Assembly: GCA_020633295.1 (NCBI GenBank)
Contig: JACKDW010000016.1
Location: 146,011 to 210,010 of the forward strand
DNA: 64,000 nt
DNA from: Myxococcales bacterium
Lineage (GTDB): Bacteria; Myxococcota_A; Polyangia; Nannocystales; Nannocystaceae
Direction: 5' to 3'
A program made the position numbers and the translations under genes. Every line of letters starts with the position of its first letter. The stretch's first letter is position 1. The notes beneath the pieces were generated by a model. It did not search any database. It was not told the DNA's origin and saw only the letters and a list, made by a program, of their open reading frames with translations. Positions 34,796 to 43,033 of this stretch are shown piece by piece.

Positions 34796-35457
34796 TCCGT
34801 TACGTCGCCCTCCTCGCGCAGGCGCGGCGGCGTGAACAGCTTGGGGACCTTCGCGGTGATGTCCTCGTAGAACTCGCGAATTGCGGACATGTCCTGACGA
34901 ACATCTCCGCTGATCTGGATGACGGGGCCGAAGCCGGCCTCGCGGCGCCGATAGTCGAGGTAGCTCAGGCACACCGGGACGTCGGCCTGCCGCGCGATGT
35001 GATAGAAGCCCGACTTCCACAGCGGCCGGCGCGCGCGCGTGCCCTCGGGCGGGATCGAGAGCAGCAGCTTGTCGCGGCGCGCGAACTCGTCGACGATGAA
35101 GCCGACGAGCCCGTGCGGGCCGCTGCGGTCCACGGGGATGATCCCGACCCGGCGCAAGAACCAGCCCCACGCGCCGCGGTTGAGCTGGCTCTTGCCCATC
35201 CACGAGATGCTCTGACCCCAGTACCAGGCGAACGAGAGCATCCAGAAGCCGTCGGCCCAGGCCGTGTGGGGCGCCGCGACGATGACGTACTTGTCGAGCA
35301 CCGGCGGCGCGCTGCCGATCTTCCAGCCGCCGAGCCGCAGCACGAAGGCGGCGAGGTAGTGGCCCCAGTCGCGCGGCGGCGTCGTGTGCCTGGGGAGGTC
35401 GAGCGTGGCGCGTGCGAGCGCGGGTCGCGAGCGAGCGTCGGGGGGATCGTGGGTCAC
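34774..35457 (-). CDS. PlsC-like acyltransferase
   Basis: This 227-residue protein has the HX4D catalytic motif (H64-TAWA-D69) in VIVAAPHTAWADGFW and the glycerol-phosphate binding motif PPEGTR. It also has GIIPVDRSGPHG and SGFYHIARQADVPVCLSYLDY in the usual order for 1-acyl-glycerol-phosphate acyltransferases. No strong N-terminal membrane helix is seen, so it is probably a peripheral membrane enzyme. It may add an acyl chain to lysophospholipid or another acceptor. The last 22 bases overlap the macro-domain gene on the other strand. The gap before the start (35458-35593) holds nothing recognised. Confidence 0.85.
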   Translation of the reverse strand: MTHDPPDARSRPALARATLDLPRHTTPPRDWGHYLAAFVLRLGGWKIGSAPPVLDKYVIVAAPHTAWADGFWMLSFAWYWGQSISWMGKSQLNRGAWGWFLRRVGIIPVDRSGPHGLVGFIVDEFARRDKLLLSIPPEGTRARRPLWKSGFYHIARQADVPVCLSYLDYRRREAGFGPVIQISGDVRQDMSAIREFYEDITAKVPKLFTPPRLREEGDVTDQPGGSV

Positions 35458-35593
35458 AGGCGGCCTCTCTGTCTCGGCCGCCGGGAGCGTCCACGGCCGC
35501 GCGCAGTTGTCGCCCAGTTCGCCGCGCTTGTCGAGCCAGTTCGCTCCTCGGCGCCCGCGCGCGGACGAACCGCGTCGCTACATCGGAGCCGGC

Positions 35594-36391
35594 CTACCGC
35601 GAACGTCGCTGCGCACGCCATCGCTGCGCACCCGACACGTCGACGCCGAGGTGAGCGAAGCCCGGGATCACGGTCTCGTCGAGGCAGCGCTCGACGACGT
35701 CGTAGGTCTCGCTCGGCGCGAGCAGGCCGTGCCCGGGCGGCGGCCGCTCCGGGTACTCGCGCGCCCGCTCGCGCCAGCCGACGCGCACGGCCTCGAGCAG
35801 CGCTGGGAGGGCGCGCGCCAGCGGCCCCAAGAGACGCGCGCGCACCTGCGGGACCGCGAGGAACGACCAGCCGACGCGCGCGTGGTCGACCTCGTCGCGC
35901 AGTAGCTCGCGCAGCGCCGCGCGCACGAGCGGCGCCTCGGCGCGCGCGCGGGAGGCCAGCAGGAACGCGTTGGCGACCGTCTCGCTCACGCAGCAGCTGA
36001 CGATCACCTGCAAATCTCGACATGTCTCATCAGGCAAGTCGTCGAAGCGCGGCTCCACGCTCGGCGGCGGCTCGGGCCACGGCGCGTCGTGGCCGAGGTA
36101 GCGCGCCGCCACCTGACGACAGATCGCGGCGTGGCGCAGCTCGTCCGACGGGGCCCGCGCGGCGAGCCAGTGCAGCGCGGCCGGTCCGGGGGTCTCGAGC
36201 ACGGTCCGCGCGACCATCGCGAACACGACGGCGGCGCCGAGCTCGGCGCGCGCGCGCGTCGACCAGGCCGCGCCGACCGCCGCGCGCTCGGCGTGCGTGA
36301 GCGCGTCGATCATGGCGTCCTCGCGCGGGAGCTCGCGCTCGCTGAGCCCGCCCCGGAATCGCCACCGATCGCGCCGCTCGTCGTCCATCAC
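35594..36391 (-). CDS. Ferritin-like di-iron protein
   Basis: This is a 265-residue, mostly helical protein. Glu/His pairs fit a ferritin-like four-helix di-iron site. Helix 1 has HAERAAVGAAWSTRARAELG; helix 2 has SDELRHAAICRQ (E...RHA), helix 3 CVSETVANAFLL (E), and helix 4 LLRDEVDHARVGW (DE..H). Such ExxH pairs on paired helices are the signature of this fold. Related proteins are oxygenases, oxidases or long-chain modifying enzymes; the reaction cannot be told here. The C-terminal 90 residues are Arg/Pro-rich. Cytoplasmic. It lies between an acyltransferase gene and a lipoprotein gene on the same strand, with gaps that suggest separate units. Confidence 0.8.
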   Translation of the reverse strand: MMDDERRDRWRFRGGLSERELPREDAMIDALTHAERAAVGAAWSTRARAELGAAVVFAMVARTVLETPGPAALHWLAARAPSDELRHAAICRQVAARYLGHDAPWPEPPPSVEPRFDDLPDETCRDLQVIVSCCVSETVANAFLLASRARAEAPLVRAALRELLRDEVDHARVGWSFLAVPQVRARLLGPLARALPALLEAVRVGWRERAREYPERPPPGHGLLAPSETYDVVERCLDETVIPGFAHLGVDVSGAQRWRAQRRSR

Positions 36392-36430
36392 CGGCAGGGT
36401 ACCAGCAACGTCATCGGGCCCGCGCGCCGC

Positions 36431-37066
36431 TCAGATCAGCGGGAAGCAGCGGCACATGGTCGGCGGGTCGTCGATGACGCAGCTGAAGATGAAGTCCATG
36501 CAGTCCGCCTCGATCAGCGGCGCGTCGAGATTACAGGCGCACGCCATCATCGCCTCGACCCCCTGCTGGCCCCACGCGACGTACTCGCAGGTGTACTGCT
36601 GGGTGTGCTCGCAGTCCTCGGCCGTCGCGGGCCGGTCCTCGTCGCAGACGCAGCCGCTCGTCGGCTCCCACGTCTCGCAGACGATCTGACCCGGGCCGGC
36701 GCAGTCTGGGAGCGCCTCGCCGGTCGTCCCGCCCCCGTCCGTCGTCGCGCCGGCCCCGGTCGAGCTGTCAGTTGAGCCAGGCGCGGTCGTCGTGCTCGCC
36801 GTCGTCGCCGAGTCGACGCCCGTCGACGCGCCCGCGCTCGTCTCGCTCTCGGTCTCGCTCGGGCTCGAGCTCGTGGACGTCGTGATCGTGTCGACGCCCG
36901 AGCCCGTCGGGCCGGGGCCGCTGGTGCTCGTCATGCCGGCGGTCGACGACGCGCTCTCGCTGTCGGAGCCGGCCTCGCCGCTGCTCGAGCCGTCGTCGCC
37001 GCAGGCGCCGTGGGTCAGCGCGGCGCCCATCAGCACGAGCGTGTGAAACAGCTTGTTCGGCGGCAT
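36431..37066 (-). CDS. Lipoprotein with Ser/Thr linker and Cys-rich C-terminal domain
   Basis: This protein has 211 residues. The signal peptide (MPPNKLFHTLVLMGAAL) ends in an imperfect lipobox HGAC. Right after comes GDD, as in several other lipoproteins here (CGDS or CGDD), and a linker of about 85 Ser/Thr/Gly residues. The C-terminal domain of about 90 residues has 11 Cys: CAGPGQIVCETW, GCVCDED, CEHTQQYTCEYV, MMACACNLDAP, then MCRCFPLI at the very end. The spacing is like that of the decayed lipoprotein at 832-1495 and of related myxobacterial Cys-rich domains, but no family name applies. Surface or outer-membrane location is likely. Confidence 0.75.
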   Translation of the reverse strand: MPPNKLFHTLVLMGAALTHGACGDDGSSSGEAGSDSESASSTAGMTSTSGPGPTGSGVDTITTSTSSSPSETESETSAGASTGVDSATTASTTTAPGSTDSSTGAGATTDGGGTTGEALPDCAGPGQIVCETWEPTSGCVCDEDRPATAEDCEHTQQYTCEYVAWGQQGVEAMMACACNLDAPLIEADCMDFIFSCVIDDPPTMCRCFPLI

Positions 37067-37151
37067 GGCGTCTCAGGTCCTCCCGCAGGGTACACAAGTC
37101 GTGCGCCGCGGGGGCCCGTCCGCAACGTCTGCGCGGGCTCGCGGCGGCCGA

Positions 37152-37613
37152 TCACGGCGCCGACGTCGGCCGGGCCGCGCCGACGCGCTCACGCAGCGCG
37201 TGCATCCAGTCGTCGTGGGCCGTGACGATGAAGCCGACCTCGCCGTCCTCGCGCTGCGCGATCACGTGCGGGCGACCGCCGTGATACGAGCGCAGAAACC
37301 ACACGTCGTCCCGGACCCCCGTGAGCGTCGAGAGCGGGAGCTCGAGCCGACCGCCGGTGAGGAACACGAACACGAGCCGCGCCTCGGTCAGCGCCATCAC
37401 CCCGTTGCCCTTGACCCTCGGGAGCCCGCAGGACGAGCCGCGGTACACCGCGGCCTGCGGGCCGAGCACGATCGCCTCGCCCGTGAGCTCGCCCGCGAGC
37501 GCATCGAGGCGCTGCCGGGTTCGCCGCCGCAGCCACGCGATGATCGGGATCCAGAGGAGCACCTGCAGCGCCAGGATCCCCGCGACCAGCAGCACGATCG
37601 ACGACGCGTTCAC
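37152..37613 (-). CDS. Single-helix membrane protein with a GRAM/PH-like domain
   Basis: This protein has 153 residues: one N-terminal membrane helix (ASSIVLLVAGILALQVLLWI), then a basic juxtamembrane segment (RRRTRQRLDALAG), then a beta domain of about 95 residues. The strand sequence (EAIVLGPQAAVYRG, NGVMALTEARLVFVFL, LELPLSTLTGVRDDVW, VGFIVTAHDDWMHALRERV) follows the GRAM/bacterial-PH pattern: a lipid- or peptide-binding sandwich with a closing helix. It is cytoplasmic-facing by the positive-inside rule. Divergent from panE, 144 bases apart. Confidence 0.75.
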   Translation of the reverse strand: MNASSIVLLVAGILALQVLLWIPIIAWLRRRTRQRLDALAGELTGEAIVLGPQAAVYRGSSCGLPRVKGNGVMALTEARLVFVFLTGGRLELPLSTLTGVRDDVWFLRSYHGGRPHVIAQREDGEVGFIVTAHDDWMHALRERVGAARPTSAP

Positions 37614-37757
37614 GGAGCTCCATCATCGCACGGGCGGCGACCTCGGGTCGCTCGCCGCCGCGCTCGCGCTCCAGGTCGGCGACCTCGCTCGAGCTGCGTA
37701 CCGGCGCGCGAGCGCCCCAGTGCGGACTCCCGCGGCCTGCTACGCTAGGCTCCCGCC

Positions 37758-38789
37758 ATGGGTCCACGAATCGGAGTCTTCGGCGCGGGCGCCATCGGCG
37801 GCTTCCTCGGCGTGCACCTCGCGGCCGGGGGCGCCGACGTCACGCTGCTCGGGCGACGCTCGCTGCTCGAGCACGCCGGCCGCCTGCGCGCGCGTCGAGT
37901 GGACGGCGCGCGCGTCGAGCCGGGCGCGTCGCTGCGGCTGACCGACGATCCCGAGCAGCTCCGCGACCGCGAGCTCGTGCTCGTCACGGTGAAGTCGGGC
38001 GACACGGAGGCCGCGTGCACGCAGCTCGCCGCGCTGACGCGGCGCGACTGCGTGCTCGTGTCGCTGCAGAACGGCCTCGACAACAGCGCGACCCTGCGGG
38101 CGCGCCTCGGCGACCGCGTCGTGGGCGGCATCGTCAGCTACAACGTCATCCGCGAGGACGGCGGCGCGTGCCTGCGGCAGACCACGGGCGGCTCGATCCT
38201 CGCGGGTCGCGGCGCGGGCGAGGTCGCGGCGGCCATGCGGACGCTCGCGCGCGCGCTCGACGTCGCCGGGCTCACGCTCGAGCTGCGCGACGACATCGAC
38301 GAGGTGCTCGCGGGCAAGCTCGTCATCAACCTGATCAACGGCGTGTGCGCGGCGACGGGTCTCTCGCTGGCGGACATGCTGCGCAGCCGCGACGCGCGAT
38401 GGTGCTGGGCCCAGTGCATGCGCGAGGGCGTCGACATCCTGACCCGCGACGGGCGCAGGCCGGCCCGGGTCATCGCGCTGCCGCCCTGGCTGCTCCCGCG
38501 GGTGCTCGGGCTGCCGAACGCGATCGTCACGCGGGTCGCGCGTCGCCTCGTCTCGGTCGATCCCGCGGCGCGCTCGAGCACGCTGCAGGATCTCGAGCGC
38601 GGCAAGCCGACCGAGATCGACGCGCTCAACGGCGCGATCGCGCGGCTCGCCGCGCGGCACGGCGCGCGCGCGCCAGCCAACGAGGTCGTCACCGCGGCGG
38701 TCCACGAGCTCGAGGGGCAGCGCGCGCCGCTGCGCTTCCTCGCGCCCGGAGAGCTGCGCGCGCGGGTCGAGGCCGCGCGCGGGCGCTGA
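37758..38789 (+). CDS. panE: 2-dehydropantoate 2-reductase
   Basis: This 343-residue cytoplasmic enzyme reduces ketopantoate to pantoate with NADPH in vitamin B5/CoA synthesis. The N-terminal Rossmann fold starts RIGVFGAGAIGGFLGVHLA, and VLVTVKSGDTEAA and VLVSLQNGLDN follow. The C-terminal helical domain carries the catalytic Lys in LAGKLVINLINGVCAATGL and the family motif SSTLQDLERGKPTEIDALNG with the substrate-binding Glu. Length is a little above the usual 300 because of extra helices around 200-260 (LPPWLLPRVLGLPNAIV). Similar ketopantoate-reductase-like paralogues act on other keto acids, so the exact substrate is not certain. Confidence 0.88.
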   Translation: MGPRIGVFGAGAIGGFLGVHLAAGGADVTLLGRRSLLEHAGRLRARRVDGARVEPGASLRLTDDPEQLRDRELVLVTVKSGDTEAACTQLAALTRRDCVLVSLQNGLDNSATLRARLGDRVVGGIVSYNVIREDGGACLRQTTGGSILAGRGAGEVAAAMRTLARALDVAGLTLELRDDIDEVLAGKLVINLINGVCAATGLSLADMLRSRDARWCWAQCMREGVDILTRDGRRPARVIALPPWLLPRVLGLPNAIVTRVARRLVSVDPAARSSTLQDLERGKPTEIDALNGAIARLAARHGARAPANEVVTAAVHELEGQRAPLRFLAPGELRARVEAARGR

Positions 38790-39134
38790 GCGAGCGCGCC
38801 TGGAGCGTCACCTCGCAGAGGCGCGAGGCGCCGCGCGGCCTCATGAACATGTCTCTTTGAGCACATCATTTTATTCACGCGAGACGCGTGTCTCCAGACG
38901 GCGCGTCGCGGCGCGCCGCGCTTGGTTCAACGCGAATTTGTAAAGCGCGCGAACGCAGGCGCGCGCGCAGCCGTGATCACGCTGGCAGCGGCGCCGCGGC
39001 GTCCGGACGTCGGTGTCGCGGATCGTCGCGCCCGCGCTCGCGCGCGCCGGCTCCGCGCGACGAAACCCCATGAATTTCCGGCGCTTGGCGACCTGGACTC
39101 GCGCTTGCGATGACGTGTGTACGAGGACTAACCC
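38790..39134. other. Regulatory gap between panE and a lipoprotein gene
   Basis: No gene is seen. The gap holds an AT-rich island with ACATGT (38847-38852) and a TTTTATT stretch near 38870. At 39094-39108 there is a candidate sigma-54 promoter for the lipoprotein gene. Confidence 0.45.
39094..39108 (+). promoter_or_regulatory. Possible sigma-54 promoter
   Basis: TGGACT-CGCGC-TTGC keeps the GG/GC spacing and a perfect -12 element, but has mismatches in the -24 half. The predicted start near 39120 leaves a 15-base leader with a GAGGA ribosome site for the ATG at 39135. Confidence 0.4.
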
Positions 39135-39809
39135 ATGCATATCCTTCGATCTCACCACCGCGCTATCCTGTTGATCCCGATCACGCTGCTCGCCTGGAAC
39201 GCGACCGGCTGCAGCGACACTCCAGAACCTGGCGGTTCGGACAGCGGCACGGACACCGAGGCCGTCGACTCCATGGACCCCGACACGCTGGATCCAGACA
39301 GCGGCGGCTCGGACAGCGGCGAGCCCGACTCGGGCGGCTCCGACTCAAACGGCGACTCCGGCGAGCCCGCAGACACCGACGGGCCGGACGAGGACCCCGC
39401 GCTGACCTACGAGGTGCGCTGCACCGACATCGGCCTGACCGCCGAGAGCGCGGGCCAGATCGACGACGAGGGCGCCCCGCTGGAGTGGACGATCGCGCAC
39501 GACGCCGAGGCCAACGCGCTCACGCTCACGCGCGCGGGCTCGTGCGGGCAGGACTGCGAGTTCGTCGACGAGCTCGTGTTCATCAACGTCAACGGCCCGA
39601 CCGGCTCCGTCTGCGAGGAGGTCGAGCTGCTGCACGCGTCGCGGCGCATCGCGGACGAGCTCAAGGGCGCGCTCGAGACCGAGTACGATGAGTACGGGAT
39701 CACGCTGATCCAGGACTGGAACTTCGACGCGCTGATCAGCGGCACGGTCGCGTTCTCCGAGTTCCCTGGCGCGCTGCAGTTCCGCTTCTACCTCGACCCG
39801 ACGCCGTAG
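39135..39809 (+). CDS. Lipoprotein with Asp/Ser/Gly linker, unknown domain
   Basis: This protein has 224 residues. The signal peptide (HILRSHHRAILLIPITLLAW) ends in lipobox ATGC. The linker of about 65 residues is built of SDSG, DPDS and EPDSGG units, acidic rather than Thr-rich. The C-terminal domain of about 140 residues begins LTYEVRCTDIGLTAES, has CGQDCEFVDELVFINVNG and CEEVELLHASRR, and ends with a beta strand (ALQFRFYLDP). Four Cys may form two disulphides. A GAGGA site is placed properly before the ATG. I recognise no family. A long hairpin follows the stop. Confidence 0.75.
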   Translation: MHILRSHHRAILLIPITLLAWNATGCSDTPEPGGSDSGTDTEAVDSMDPDTLDPDSGGSDSGEPDSGGSDSNGDSGEPADTDGPDEDPALTYEVRCTDIGLTAESAGQIDDEGAPLEWTIAHDAEANALTLTRAGSCGQDCEFVDELVFINVNGPTGSVCEEVELLHASRRIADELKGALETEYDEYGITLIQDWNFDALISGTVAFSEFPGALQFRFYLDPTP

Positions 39810-39815
39810 GCGCGT

Positions 39816-39853
39816 CTGGGCCCGGCTTCGTCGCGCCGCGGAGCCGGGCCCAG
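39816..39853 (+). terminator. 12-bp perfect hairpin after the lipoprotein gene
   Basis: CTGGGCCCGGCT pairs with AGCCGGGCCCAG over a 14-base loop, seven bases after the stop codon. No T tract follows, so it may act with Rho or protect the mRNA. Confidence 0.5.
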
Positions 39854-39931
39854 GGGTCAGCCGCGCCGCGGCCGACGTCGCGCGGCGCGATGCGGCATAC
39901 TCTCGGTAGCGCGAACGCGCCGAGTCGAGCC

Positions 39932-41401
39932 ATGCAGCGTATCCCCACAGCCCTGCTCGCGAGCCTGGTGGCCGCGAGCTGCACCCAGTGCGGCGCCGCG
40001 GTCGAGGTGCCCGATGATGACGCGGGCCCGCCCGTCGAGCTGACGCTGACGGGCCCCGCAAAGCGGCTGTGCTCGGGCCTGTGGGTCTCCCAGCGCCCCG
40101 ACCAGGAGGAGATCCTCTACAACAGCGTGCTGTGGACCGAGCAGCAGGTGCACGACTACGAGCGCGGGCTGCTGACCTTCGACGTCGACGAGACCCGGCG
40201 GCTCGTGACCGCGCGCTTCGAAGGCGCCGAGGGCCGCGCGCGTCACTTCGGCGATCAGGGCTGCGTGATCCTGCCTGACTACACCGACGACGTGTACTTT
40301 GCGCCGCGCGAGGTCACGAGCGCGCTGCCGGCCGCCGACGCGACGCCGTGGCCGATGGGCGACGTCACCCCGAGCGACCCGCTGCCGGCGGACGTCGACG
40401 GCGCGCGCCTCGACCAGGCCGTCGAGACGCTGTTCGAACACGAGGACGACAACCGCGCGGCGTTCGTGGTCGTGCACCGCGGCCGGATCATCGCCGAGCG
40501 CTACGGGCCGGGCGTGCACGCGGGCATGCAGCTCGAGAGCTGGTCGATGGGCAAGAGCGTGACGGCGACGCTGATCGGCGTGCTCGAGCAGCGCGGGCTC
40601 ATCGGGCTCAACGACCCGGCGCCCGTGCCCCTGTGGCAATCCACGCCCGACGACCCGCGCGCGGCGATCCGCGTCGCTGACCTGCTGCGCATGTCGAGCG
40701 GCCTGCGCTTCACCTTCACCGACGACCCGCCCGAGGTGCTCGCGGGCTCGTTCGTGCCCGGGCAGGCGGACCACCGGCTCGCCTACGTCGCGCCGATCAA
40801 CGCGTTCGACTTCGTGACCACGCGCGAGCTCGAGTTCCCGCCCAACACGGTGGGCCGCTACCGCAACTGCGACCCGCTCACGCTCGGCTCGATCATCCGC
40901 GACCTCGTCGAGCGCGACCTCGGCGAGGAGTACCTGACGTGGCCGCAGCGGGCGCTGTTCGACGAGATCGGGATCCGCCGCTTCACGCTCGAGACCGACC
41001 CGTACGGCAACTTCCTGCTGACGGGCTACAACTTCGGGACCGCGCGCGACTGGGCGCGGCTCGGGCTGCTGTACCTCCAGCGCGGCGTGTGGGCGGGCGA
41101 GCGGCTGCTGAGCGAGGAGTTCATCGAGCTCGTCAGCAGCCCCGCGCCGACCTGGCCCAAGGGCGACTACGGCGGGCTGTTCTGGCTCAACAGCCAGGGA
41201 CGGATCCGCAGCCTGCCGACCGACGCCTACAACGCCGCCGGCGCCGGCGACCAGGCCACGTACATCATCCCGTCGCGCGAGCTCGTGATCGTCGTGATGA
41301 GCCACCGCTCGCCGGCCGCCGCGGCGCAGGGCCGCCGCGGGCGCGAGATCGAGGCGCTGGGGCTCACGGTCCAGGCGGTCGATCCCTCGTGGACGTGGTA
41401 G
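39932..41401 (+). CDS. Beta-lactamase-fold serine hydrolase lipoprotein
   Basis: This protein has 489 residues from the ATG at 39932. The signal peptide ends in lipobox AASC. Residues about 25-130 are an extra N-terminal domain with CSGLWVSQRPDQEEILYNS and strand-rich sequence. The catalytic part is that of class C beta-lactamase/DD-peptidase-like hydrolases: the active Ser205 in S-M-G-K208, the Tyr310-x-Asn312 motif (YRN), the third-motif-like region AGAGDQATYIIP where KTG would be, and a VVVHRGRIIAERYGPG opening strand. Such proteins hydrolyse esters, D-amino acid peptides or 6-aminohexanoate oligomers; this one is a 6-aminohexanoate-dimer-hydrolase-like candidate. It should act in the periplasm, membrane-anchored. 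Confidence 0.85.
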   Translation: MQRIPTALLASLVAASCTQCGAAVEVPDDDAGPPVELTLTGPAKRLCSGLWVSQRPDQEEILYNSVLWTEQQVHDYERGLLTFDVDETRRLVTARFEGAEGRARHFGDQGCVILPDYTDDVYFAPREVTSALPAADATPWPMGDVTPSDPLPADVDGARLDQAVETLFEHEDDNRAAFVVVHRGRIIAERYGPGVHAGMQLESWSMGKSVTATLIGVLEQRGLIGLNDPAPVPLWQSTPDDPRAAIRVADLLRMSSGLRFTFTDDPPEVLAGSFVPGQADHRLAYVAPINAFDFVTTRELEFPPNTVGRYRNCDPLTLGSIIRDLVERDLGEEYLTWPQRALFDEIGIRRFTLETDPYGNFLLTGYNFGTARDWARLGLLYLQRGVWAGERLLSEEFIELVSSPAPTWPKGDYGGLFWLNSQGRIRSLPTDAYNAAGAGDQATYIIPSRELVIVVMSHRSPAAAAQGRRGREIEALGLTVQAVDPSWTW

Positions 41402-41515
41402 CAACCTGCACCTTGGGTCATCTCCTGCTCGCGGCCGCCTCGCGGGCGCGGCGCCCTGCGGCGCGAAGCCGCGCGTCCCCTCCCACGCGCGCCCCCGCTT
41501 CGATAAACTCGGGAC

Positions 41516-42148
41516 GTGAACCGAGCCCTCGCTGACACGCGCTCCCCGTCGAGAGCGCGGCGGCTCGCCGCCGCGCTCGCGCTCGTCGTGGGCGTCGCGG
41601 CGAGCGTAGCGACCTCGCCCCCGCGCATAGACGTGGACGCCGACGGCGAGGACGAGCTGACCGACGCGGCGCCGGCGGTGACCCACCGCTTCGCGGTCAC
41701 GTCCCACGTCGACGGCGGGCGCGCGCTCGAGCTCGGGCTCGAGTGCTGCGTCACGCCGTCGAAGAACGCCGAGGGCGCGCGCCTGCGGGTCGAGCTGTCG
41801 ACGACCGCCGAGAACGAGCGCGGGTCTAGCGAGATGGCGCTCGAGCCCGCGTCTCCGCCCGAGGCGAACGCGACGGCGCCCGAGGGCGCCGACGCGACGC
41901 TGGAGGCCGCGGGCGAGGGCGCGAGCGAGCCGCCGCGGCGGGTGTGCGCCCGGGCCCGCGTGCTCACCGGCTGCGATCCGGCGAGCTGCGAGCGCCGGCT
42001 GACGACCCGCTGCGAGCTCGTCGAGGCCCCTGCCGGCGCGCAGCTCCCCGTCTCCTGGCGGATGTACGCGCGCTCGGACTACGACGGCGGCTGCCTCGAC
42101 AGCGGACGCCACGAGATGAAGCTCGCCGGGCCGCTCGACGGGCCGTAG
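41516..42148 (+). CDS. Exported protein of unknown function
   Basis: This protein has 210 residues from a GTG start. An Arg-rich N-terminus and the hydrophobic core LAAALALVVGVAASVATS suggest a Sec signal peptide cleaved around residue 33. The mature part is acidic: a beta-like region (THRFAVTSHVDGGRALELGLECC), then a Pro/Ala/Glu stretch, then a Cys-containing segment (CARARVLTGCDPASCERRLTTRC, read in two pieces) and a final strand region. Eight or so Cys, including a CC pair, suggest disulphides. No family recognised. Upstream, 41402-41515 holds no features. Confidence 0.6.
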   Translation: MNRALADTRSPSRARRLAAALALVVGVAASVATSPPRIDVDADGEDELTDAAPAVTHRFAVTSHVDGGRALELGLECCVTPSKNAEGARLRVELSTTAENERGSSEMALEPASPPEANATAPEGADATLEAAGEGASEPPRRVCARARVLTGCDPASCERRLTTRCELVEAPAGAQLPVSWRMYARSDYDGGCLDSGRHEMKLAGPLDGP

Positions 42149-42256
42149 CCCGCCCTGGGGGCCAGGCCGCGCGGCCGACCGCGCCGCGCCGCGCGGCGCG
42201 TGGGAATGACCTACAATCGAGCGGTCGCGGAGCGGAGGCCCGCGCACGACACCGCC

Positions 42257-42562
42257 ATGAAGAAGCTGCTCACCGTCATCGCGCTGCTGGGGATCGGCGT
42301 GGCCGCCGCGCTGCTCTACACCACCACGCTCTCGCCGGAGGCGCGGGTGTGCCGATCGATCGAGGCGCGCTGCGGCGCCGACACGATGCCGGTCTCGGAG
42401 TGCCGCGAGGCGCTCGAGGGCGCGACCGCGCGCGAGCTCGAGGAGCTGCGGCGCTGCGCCGAGCCGAGCGAGAGCTGCGTCGAGCTCCTCGCCTGTCTCT
42501 CGGGCAGCGTCATCCGAGACGTCGGCCGCGGGCTGCTGCGCGGGCTCTCGGGCCCGCGCTGA
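42257..42562 (+). CDS. Small membrane-anchored Cys protein
   Basis: This protein has 101 residues from the ATG at 42257 (MKKLLTVIALLGIGVAAALL, a typical signal anchor). Six Cys follow in a helical region of about 70 residues: VCRSIEARCG, SECREALEG, LRRCAEPSESC and LLACLSG. Paired Cys on helices (C-x6-C, C-x6-C) suggest a helical hairpin held by disulphides in the periplasm. Starts further upstream exist but would spoil the signal. Convergent with the FKBP gene, which ends five bases away. Function unknown. Confidence 0.65.
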   Translation: MKKLLTVIALLGIGVAAALLYTTTLSPEARVCRSIEARCGADTMPVSECREALEGATARELEELRRCAEPSESCVELLACLSGSVIRDVGRGLLRGLSGPR

Positions 42563-42566
42563 GTCG

Positions 42567-42893
42567 TCACTCGACGCGCAGCAGCTCGACGTCGAAGATC
42601 AGCGTCGCGTTGGGCGGGATCACGCCGGGGTAGCCGCGCGGGCCGTAGGCGTAGTCGGGCGAGCACGTGAGCTTGGCGCGCTGCCCCACGCTGAGCTTGG
42701 CGACGCCCTCGTCCCAGCCGCGGATGACCTGCCCGCGCCCGATGACGAAGCGAAACGGCTGACCGCGATCCCGCGACGAGTCGAACTTCTTGCCGTCGGT
42801 CAAGGTGCCGGTGTAGTGCACGACGACGGTCTGCCCGGTGCGAGGGAAGGTCTGCCCGTCGCCGGGCGTGAGGGTCTCGATCTCAACTCCCAT
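42567..42893 (-). CDS. FKBP12-type peptidyl-prolyl isomerase
   Basis: This is a single FKBP domain of 108 residues, starting MGVEIETLTPGDGQTFP, the same length and start as eukaryotic FKBP12. It catalyses cis-trans isomerisation of X-Pro bonds in the cytoplasm (no signal peptide). Landmarks: VVVHYTGTL, KKFDSSRDRGQPF, VIRGWDEGVAKLSVGQRAKLT, SPDYAYG and NATLIFDVELL. All aromatic and aliphatic residues that line the FK506/rapamycin pocket (Y27, F37, D38, F47, V56, I57, W60, Y83, F100 in this numbering) are kept. Against the human sequence as I remember it, about 78 of 108 positions are identical, well above the usual bacterial FKBPs. An alternate start 51 bases upstream is unlikely. Confidence 0.93.
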   Translation of the reverse strand: MGVEIETLTPGDGQTFPRTGQTVVVHYTGTLTDGKKFDSSRDRGQPFRFVIGRGQVIRGWDEGVAKLSVGQRAKLTCSPDYAYGPRGYPGVIPPNATLIFDVELLRVE

Positions 42894-43033
42894 GGGGCCG
42901 CGACAGTAGCAGGTCGCCGGGAAACTCGCTCGCGGCGGGCTCAAACGCAGACGGCGCCGCGGGGCCGCGCCCTGTCCTCTGGTATACGGCTGCGGACACG
43001 CGCGAGGCGCCCGCGTCCGCGCCCGGAGGCGAC

